64,000 bases of DNA from Streptomyces tibetensis (GTDB taxonomy: Bacteria; Actinomycetota; Actinomycetes; Streptomycetales; Streptomycetaceae), in assembly GCF_007655005.1 (NCBI RefSeq), contig NZ_SZVW01000007.1, positions 186,001 to 250,000 of the forward strand, in the 5' to 3' direction. Within the stretch, counting starts at the first letter, position 1, and each line of letters opens with the position of its first letter. Below, piece after piece: positions 58,893 through 64,000 of the stretch. Made by a program: the position numbers and the translations under genes. The notes beneath the pieces are model-generated. The model ran no database searches. It saw only the letters and a list, made by a program, of their open reading frames with translations, and had not been told where the DNA came from.

Positions 58893-59084
58893 TTACTGCT
58901 GTTCGGGCCGATCGCGGTCGCGGTCGCGGTCCATTCCCAGCGAGCCCTCGACGCGCTGCTGGCCGGAGTCGACCTGGTCCTCGTACTTTCCGCCGGTCCT
59001 CTTGTTGATCCGCTGCTCCGCGGTGTCAGAGCCCTGCTTGCCCTTGTGCCGCGCCTGACTCTTGAACTTGTCGAAGATGCCCAT
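58893..59084 (-). CDS. Small MT0933/Rv0909-like antitoxin-family protein
   Basis: A 63-residue protein beginning MGIFDKFKSQARHKGKQGSD and ending in a DRDRDRDRPEQQ tract. This resembles the short MT0933 antitoxin-like proteins of actinobacteria, whose toxin role is uncertain. The ATG at 59084 follows ggagggag. No toxin gene is adjacent, so it may instead be a stand-alone stress protein. Confidence 0.75.
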   Translation of the reverse strand: MGIFDKFKSQARHKGKQGSDTAEQRINKRTGGKYEDQVDSGQQRVEGSLGMDRDRDRDRPEQQ

Positions 59085-59246
59085 GCAAAGCTCCCTCCGG
59101 AGGTGAGTCAGAACCGACGATACGCCCGAGATGCAAAGAATGCGCACTGAGGCCCGATGTGGTCTGAACCTCTTCCTCGCTACCGTGGGACCCGGCACGG
59201 GCCGCCCGTGCCGGAGCGGAACAGGCAGACAGAGGAGGGGCGCAGG

Positions 59247-60023
59247 GTGAGGCGTCTGAGGGGCGGGGCGGCACTGGCTGTCGCGATGGTGTTCACCGGC
59301 TCGGCACTGGCCGGCTGCGAGGGCTTGGCCCCGACCACGGACGGCGGTGGACCCTCCGGGTCCGGGGCCCAAGCCGCCGGAGACGGTCGGGCCGTGAACC
59401 CGCTGGACAACCCGGACGGCACCAAGCCGGGACTGGCGGCCATCACTTCCGGCGCGGACAAGGAAAGGGCGCGTGCACTGATCGAGAAGGTGGTGACGAA
59501 GGGGCGCGGCCCCAGGACGGGCTATGAACGGGACAAGTTCGGCTACGCCTGGATGGACTCGGCACCGCGCGACGTCCCCTTCTCCCACAACGGCTGCGAC
59601 TCGCGGAACGACCTTCTGAAGCGAGACGGAGAGGATTTGCGCTTCCGGGCGGGATCGGACTGCGTCGTCACCTCACTGACGCTGCACGACCCCTACACCG
59701 GGAAGGTCATCGAGTGGACCAAGTCCCATGCGATCAAAGTCCAGATAGACCACGTCATGCCGCTGTCGTACGACTGGCAGATGGGCGCCTCGCGCTGGAC
59801 CGAGGACAAGCGGGAGTCCATCGCCAACGACCCGCTCAACCTCGTCCCGGTGGACGGGCCGACCAACGGCTCGAAGGGCGACTCCGGCCCGGCGTCCTGG
59901 CTGCCCCCGAACAAGCAGATCCGCTGCTCCTACTCGGTGCGCTTCGCCCAGGTGTCGCTGAAGTACGAACTCCCTGTGACGGCGCCCGACAAGGAGATGA
60001 TGCTGGAGCAGTGCGGAGGGTAG
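59247..60023 (+). CDS. Secreted HNH-nuclease lipoprotein (DUF1524/GmrSD C-terminal type)
   Basis: A 258-residue protein with a lipoprotein signal (LAVAMVFTGSALAGCEG, lipobox LAGC near residue 23). The C-terminal domain carries IDHVMPLSYDWQMGA (catalytic His of the HNH/DUF1524 fold), NDPLNLVPVDGPTNGSKGD and PNKQIRCSYSVRFAQV. Secreted HNH proteins of this type probably degrade extracellular DNA or act as nutrient nucleases. The GTG at 59247 follows gaggagggg. A hairpin terminator follows. Confidence 0.88.
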   Translation: MRRLRGGAALAVAMVFTGSALAGCEGLAPTTDGGGPSGSGAQAAGDGRAVNPLDNPDGTKPGLAAITSGADKERARALIEKVVTKGRGPRTGYERDKFGYAWMDSAPRDVPFSHNGCDSRNDLLKRDGEDLRFRAGSDCVVTSLTLHDPYTGKVIEWTKSHAIKVQIDHVMPLSYDWQMGASRWTEDKRESIANDPLNLVPVDGPTNGSKGDSGPASWLPPNKQIRCSYSVRFAQVSLKYELPVTAPDKEMMLEQCGG

Positions 60024-60025
60024 GA

Positions 60026-60054
60026 CCCCCGGCAGGTGGCCGGTCGGCCGGGGG
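60026..60054 (+). terminator. Hairpin terminator after the HNH lipoprotein
   Basis: CCCCCGGC (60026-60033) and GCCGGGGG (60047-60054) form an 8-bp perfect stem with a 13-base loop, starting two bases after the stop. Confidence 0.7.
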
Positions 60055-60111
60055 AGGCCGCGGGGTGAGCCCCTGCCCTGCGGCCCTTTGGTGTCGATCG
60101 GAGGATGACGG

Positions 60112-61392
60112 ATGCCGGGCGGACTCATCGCGCTGGCGCTCGGCGGTTTCGGTATCGGTCTGACCGAGTTCCTGATCGCCGGGCTGCTGCCGCAGGTGGC
60201 ATCGAGTTTCACGGTGTCCGAGGCGGCCGCCGGCTGGCTGATCTCGGGGTACGCGCTGAGCGTCGCGGTCGGCGCGATCGCCCTGACCGCGGCGACGGCA
60301 CGGCTGCCCCACAAGCGCATACTGGTCGGCCTGGTGGCGCTGTTCGTCATCGGCAACCTGCTGTCCGCGGTCGCGCCGAACTATCAGGTGATGCTGTTCG
60401 GGCGGATCGTGGCGGCGTTGTGCCACGGCTCGTTCTTCGGGATCGGGTCCCTGGTCGCGCGCAGTCTGGCCGCGCCGGAGAAGAAGTCCCAGGCCGTGGC
60501 GGTGATGTTCGCCGGACTCACGGTCGCGAACGTGCTGGGCGTGCCCTTCGGCGCACTGGTCGGTGAGCGGTGGGGCTGGCGAGCGGCCTTCTGGGCGGTC
60601 ACGGCGATCGGTCTGCTGGCGCTGGGGGGCATCGCGGCGTTGGTCCCCGCCCGGGCGGGCCAGGTGCGGCCGGCGGCAGGGGCGGAGCCGACCGCAGTGG
60701 GGAAGGCCGAGGTGAGGACGCCCGGGGCAGGGACGCCTGCGGCGGGGGCGCCCGAGACGAAGGCGGGTCGAACACCGCCCAGCGGCCTGGCGCAGCAACT
60801 GCGGGCCTTCCGGTCCTGGCAGGTCTGGCTGACGCTGGTGGCCACCGCCCTGGGCTACGGCGGGATGTTCGGCGCGTTCAGCTACATCGCGTACACGTTC
60901 ACCGAGGTCAGCGGCTTCGCCCCGGCCGATGTCGCCTGGCTGCTGATGGTCTACGGGGTCGGCCTGGTCGCCGGGAACCTGGTGGGAGGGCGCGCGGCGG
61001 ACCGCGACCGTGACCGGGCCCTGGTCCTCGCCCTGCTCGGACTCGGCCTCACCCTGGCCTTGTTCGGGTTGCTGGCGGAGAGCGCCACCGCCTCGGTGGT
61101 CCTGGTCTTCCTCATGGGGGTGACCGGATTCGCCAGTGTGCCCGGCATGATCACTCGCGTCACCGACTTCGCCCACGGGGCCGCACTGGCGGCGAGTGCC
61201 AACGTGTCCGCGTCCAACGTCGGCAACGCGCTGGGCGCTTGGCTCGGTGGCCTGGCCATCTCCGCGGGTCTCGGTTACACCGCGCCGCTCTACGTGGGCG
61301 CCGGGCTCGTTCTGATGTCCGTGGCCGTGATGGTGGTGGCCGCTCGGCGAGCCAGGTCCTCCCAGGCGGCGGATCCGCTGTCCGCCCGGTAA
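60112..61392 (+). CDS. DHA1-type MFS exporter
   Basis: A 426-residue, 12-span major facilitator. It resembles arabinose-efflux/chloramphenicol-resistance carriers: FGIGLTEFLIAGLLPQVASS, GWLISGYALSVAVGAI, the motif-C-like FAGLTVANVLGVPFGALVGE and GLGYTAPLYVGAGLV. The Pro/Ala/Gly-rich loop between spans 6 and 7 is long. The ATG at 60112 follows ggaggatgacgg. Substrate unknown. Confidence 0.88.
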   Translation: MPGGLIALALGGFGIGLTEFLIAGLLPQVASSFTVSEAAAGWLISGYALSVAVGAIALTAATARLPHKRILVGLVALFVIGNLLSAVAPNYQVMLFGRIVAALCHGSFFGIGSLVARSLAAPEKKSQAVAVMFAGLTVANVLGVPFGALVGERWGWRAAFWAVTAIGLLALGGIAALVPARAGQVRPAAGAEPTAVGKAEVRTPGAGTPAAGAPETKAGRTPPSGLAQQLRAFRSWQVWLTLVATALGYGGMFGAFSYIAYTFTEVSGFAPADVAWLLMVYGVGLVAGNLVGGRAADRDRDRALVLALLGLGLTLALFGLLAESATASVVLVFLMGVTGFASVPGMITRVTDFAHGAALAASANVSASNVGNALGAWLGGLAISAGLGYTAPLYVGAGLVLMSVAVMVVAARRARSSQAADPLSAR

Positions 61393-61433
61393 TTCGGTTC
61401 CGGGTGTTCGCCACCCCTGCCTACCGTGATCAC

Positions 61434-62180
61434 ATGCAACCGAAGATATCGAGCCTCGCCGACCGCCCGGACATGCTGGAGCGGGTCGTCGGGATGGCGG
61501 ACAGCTGGCCGGAGTTCGTGATCCAGGACCTGGTGGGCGCCGCCCACTTCCCGCGGATCGCCGCCGAACTCCCGGAGTACGTCCTGTTCGCCGAGGACGA
61601 GCAGGGCGAGATCGTGGCGAACGCCTACAGTGTGCCCTTCGCCCTCGGCACCGAGCACCGCGGTGGCCGGCTGCCGGCCAACGGCTGGGACGCGGTGCTG
61701 GTGTGGGCGTTCTCCGACCTCCGGCGCGCCGTCCGGCCGGACACCGTCAGCGCGATCTCGGTCTCCATCGCCCCGCAGGCACAGGGCCGCGGCCTGTCCG
61801 CGGTGATGCTCTCGGCCATGCGCGACAACGCCCGGGCCCGCGGCTTCCGCGAGGTCGTCGCCCCGGTCCGCCCCAACGCCAAACACCTGGAACCGCACAC
61901 GCCGATGGAGGAGTACGCCCGCCGCGTGCGCCCCGACGGCCTGCCCCAGGACCCGTGGCTGCGCGTCCACGCCCGGGCCGGAGCCACCATCGACTCGGTG
62001 GCACCGGCATCCATGACGGTGGCCGCCCCGCTCGCGGACTGGCGCCGCTGGACGGGCCTGCCCTTCGACACCGACGGCGACATCGAAGTGCCGGGCGCTC
62101 TGGTACCGGTGCGCTGCGAGACCGAGCGCGGATACGCGGTGTACGTCGAACCCAACGTCTGGATGCGGCATCCCCTGTAG
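61434..62180 (+). CDS. N-acetyltransferase-like protein (GNAT fold)
   Basis: A 248-residue protein with a GNAT-like core: ELPEYVLFAEDEQGEIVANA, VSAISVSIAPQAQGRGLSAV (acetyl-CoA loop) and MLSAMRDNARARGFREVVAP. The C-terminal third (DPWLRVHARAGATIDSVAPA) is an extension. The ATG at 61434 has no binding site, but TACCGT ends six bases before it, suggesting a leaderless message. Substrate unknown. Confidence 0.8.
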   Translation: MQPKISSLADRPDMLERVVGMADSWPEFVIQDLVGAAHFPRIAAELPEYVLFAEDEQGEIVANAYSVPFALGTEHRGGRLPANGWDAVLVWAFSDLRRAVRPDTVSAISVSIAPQAQGRGLSAVMLSAMRDNARARGFREVVAPVRPNAKHLEPHTPMEEYARRVRPDGLPQDPWLRVHARAGATIDSVAPASMTVAAPLADWRRWTGLPFDTDGDIEVPGALVPVRCETERGYAVYVEPNVWMRHPL

Positions 62181-62400
62181 GCGGCATCCGCCGAAGGGCG
62201 CGACGCACAGTACGGCCGTACTTCCGCACGGCCCACGACCGGTTCGGGGGCGGACTGTTCACACGAAGTGATCAGCATGACAACGGTTCGGTACAACCCG
62301 TGACCGGTTGTCCGTGTCGGGCTATACGCTCGGAATCCCCAACAGGGTCTCTGTCACTCGCACGTCCGTCCCCATCGGCCACCCCGGTCCAGGAGCAGTC

Positions 62401-63033
62401 ATGTACGGCCACGGCGCGGCGCCGCCTCCCCGCAGCGCGGCAACGGTCATCTCCCTGCGTGTGCTGTTCGCCGCAGCCGGTTTCCTCACATGCGGCGTGC
62501 TGGCCTGCGTCCCGCTGTTCCGGGTGGCCGTCCTGCGCGGCCGGGCCCTCGACTGGGTGCTGGCCTGGGTGAGCCTGCCGCTGTCCATCGCCTGCTTCGC
62601 CGTGATCGGCTCGCTGCCGGAGGACGACGCCCGCACCGACATCGCGCTGGCCATGATGCTGCTGCTCGGGGCGGGTGCCGCCGTCTACTTCCTGGTCGTG
62701 GACATCGGCCACCACAGCGGGCAGCGGACGTTCGCCGGTTACGCGTCGCCCCACACCCCGACCGTCCCGACCGCCGCGCACACCCCGTACGGCTACCCGC
62801 ATCCCGCGCCGCCCTACGCCCCGACGTCCACCCCCGTCCCGCAGCCCCCCGCACCTCACACACCCGCCCCGCACGACACGCCCCCGGTCCCGACGCAGCC
62901 GCCCCCGTCCCCCCAGCGCCCCGCCCCCGCCCGCATCGACCAGGTCCGCGCCGAACTCGACGAGCTCAGCGACTACCTGCGCCGGCACGGGGGCGAGGGC
63001 CACAGGGACGGCCATCACGAGGACGGAAGGTGA
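62401..63033 (+). CDS. Membrane protein with proline-rich cytoplasmic tail, coupled to a Ser/Thr kinase
   Basis: A 210-residue protein. Three hydrophobic segments lie in the first 100 residues (VLFAAAGFLTCGVLACVPLF, VLAWVSLPLSIACFAVIGSL, IALAMMLLLGAGAAVYFLVV), followed by a Pro/His/Thr-rich tail and a short C-terminal helix (RIDQVRAELDELSDYLRRHG). The ATG at 62401 follows ccaggagcagtc. Its stop overlaps the kinase start by four bases (GTGA), so the two are coupled and may act together at the membrane. Confidence 0.8.
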   Translation: MYGHGAAPPPRSAATVISLRVLFAAAGFLTCGVLACVPLFRVAVLRGRALDWVLAWVSLPLSIACFAVIGSLPEDDARTDIALAMMLLLGAGAAVYFLVVDIGHHSGQRTFAGYASPHTPTVPTAAHTPYGYPHPAPPYAPTSTPVPQPPAPHTPAPHDTPPVPTQPPPSPQRPAPARIDQVRAELDELSDYLRRHGGEGHRDGHHEDGR

Positions 63034-64000
63034 CGGCGGCGGCAGGACGTGTCGTCGCCGGCCGGTACGAACTGGCCACCGTCCTCGGGCAGGGCGGCAT
63101 GGGCCAGGTCTGGACGGCGTACGACCAGCGGCTCGACCGGCGTGTGGCGGTGAAGCTGCTGCGCCCCGACAAGGTCGCCGGCCAGGAGGCGGAGGAACTG
63201 CGCCGCCGTTTCGTGCGCGAGTGCCGGGTGACCGCGCAGGTCGACCACCCCGGCCTGGTCACCGTGCACGACGCGGGCAGTGAGGGCGAGGAACTGTTCC
63301 TCGTCATGCAGTACATCGACGGCGCCGACCTCGCCGGCCACCTCGCCGGGCATTCGCCGTACCCCTGGCAGTGGGCGGTCGCGGTCGCCGCGCAGCTGTG
63401 CGCCGTGCTGAGCGCCGTGCACGCCGTGCCGATCGTCCACCGCGACCTCAAGCCGCGCAACGTGATGGTGAAGCAGGACGGCACCGTCACCGTCCTCGAC
63501 CTCGGCGTCGCCTCCGTCATGGACGCGGACACCACCCGCCTCACCCACACCGGCACCCCGATCGGCTCGCCGGCGTACATGGCACCGGAGCAGGCGATGG
63601 GCGGCGCGGTCGGCCCGTACACCGACCTCTACGCGCTCGGCGTGGTCCTGCACGAACTGCTCAGTGGGGACGTGCCGTTCTCCGGCTCCACGGTCCTGGG
63701 CGTCCTGCACCGGCACCTGTACGAGCCCCCGCTGCCCGTGCGCCGCATCCGCCCCGAAGTGCCCGAGGCCCTGGAGGCCCTCGTGCTGCGCCTGCTCGCC
63801 AAGGACCCGCAGCACCGGCCCGCCTCCGCGCAGGAGGTCTACGAGCACCTGGAGCTGCTCCTGCCGGCGCGCGGCACACCCACCGGAGCGGCCCTGGATC
63901 CCACCCGCCCCTTCCTGCGCCCGCACGCCCCCTGGCCGGATCGTGCGCGCACCCCGGCGCCCCAGCCGACGCCCGCCGCACCGGTCACCGAGGCTCCGGG
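63030..64000 (+). CDS. Serine/threonine protein kinase (runs off the window)
   Basis: The first 323 residues of a PknB-type kinase are visible. Catalytic motifs: glycine loop GQGGMGQVW (about residues 20-28), Lys42 in RVAVKLL, HRDLKPRNVMV, and APEQA. The magnesium motif reads DLG rather than the usual DFG, which is common in actinobacterial kinases. The kinase domain ends near residue 275 and a Pro-rich linker follows (RPFLRPHAPWPDRARTPAPQ). The GTG at 63030 overlaps the preceding gene's stop. C-terminal domains are outside the window. Confidence 0.92.
   Translation, partial: MTAAAGRVVAGRYELATVLGQGGMGQVWTAYDQRLDRRVAVKLLRPDKVAGQEAEELRRRFVRECRVTAQVDHPGLVTVHDAGSEGEELFLVMQYIDGADLAGHLAGHSPYPWQWAVAVAAQLCAVLSAVHAVPIVHRDLKPRNVMVKQDGTVTVLDLGVASVMDADTTRLTHTGTPIGSPAYMAPEQAMGGAVGPYTDLYALGVVLHELLSGDVPFSGSTVLGVLHRHLYEPPLPVRRIRPEVPEALEALVLRLLAKDPQHRPASAQEVYEHLELLLPARGTPTGAALDPTRPFLRPHAPWPDRARTPAPQPTPAAPVTEAP

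Overview
The window is a high-GC actinobacterial chromosome segment, almost certainly Streptomyces. The codon third positions are strongly G/C, GTG starts and 4-base ATGA/GTGA overlaps are common, and the gene set (rpfB-ksgA-ispE, galT-galE-galK, tam/tamR, ppc, pth-rplY-prs-glmU, mfd) follows the conserved-core order of that genus. No rRNA operon, CRISPR array, insertion sequence or prophage was recognised. One tRNA gene (tRNA-Gln, UUG) is present.

Region by region: 1-6532 holds the end of an rsmI-like gene, a zinc-ribbon-like small protein, a TatD-family hydrolase, a resuscitation-promoting factor (RpfB type), rsmA/ksgA, ispE and an ankyrin/HEAT-repeat protein. 6604-13263 holds an ABC-F ATPase, two paralogous membrane-anchored PQQ-like beta-propeller proteins and an orphan regulator with a degenerate receiver. 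13673-19077 is a galactose block: a divergent sodium:solute symporter with a small membrane partner, facing a galT-galE-galK operon. 19136-24213 has secreted/lipoprotein genes, a GNAT enzyme, a second orphan LuxR-type regulator, and the divergent tamR / tam-VOC pair. 24210-34618 is mostly housekeeping: a desaturase-TetR pair, ppc, a sortase substrate, pth, rplY, prs, glmU and tRNA-Gln.

34633-42987 is the accessory-looking part: an HTH protein with a LAGLIDADG-like C-terminus next to the tRNA, an orphan histidine kinase, and then four genes built from polymorphic-toxin and immunity modules (SUKH-3, YwqJ-type deaminase, a WHH nuclease-like domain fused to SUKH-1, and a 1069-residue protein joining an Imm35-like domain, a proline/glycine-rich linker, a deaminase-like domain and SUKH-4). 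None of the four has a visible export signal, so it may be an intracellular toxin/immunity or nucleic-acid-modifying system. This is the best candidate here for undescribed biology.

43157-53045 contains an AhpD-like protein, a DivIVA-like coiled-coil protein, an ActP/DUF485 acetate-symporter pair, a GNAT enzyme, a DHA2-type efflux pump and a MacB/LolD-type ABC exporter. mfd (53727-57284) is flanked on both sides by tandem repeats: 4 x 118 bp upstream and about 2.7 x 75 bp downstream. The window ends with an SDR-MerR operon with a clear MerR-type dyad, a small MT0933-like protein, a secreted HNH-nuclease lipoprotein, an MFS exporter, a GNAT enzyme, and a membrane protein overlapping a Ser/Thr protein kinase that runs off the end.
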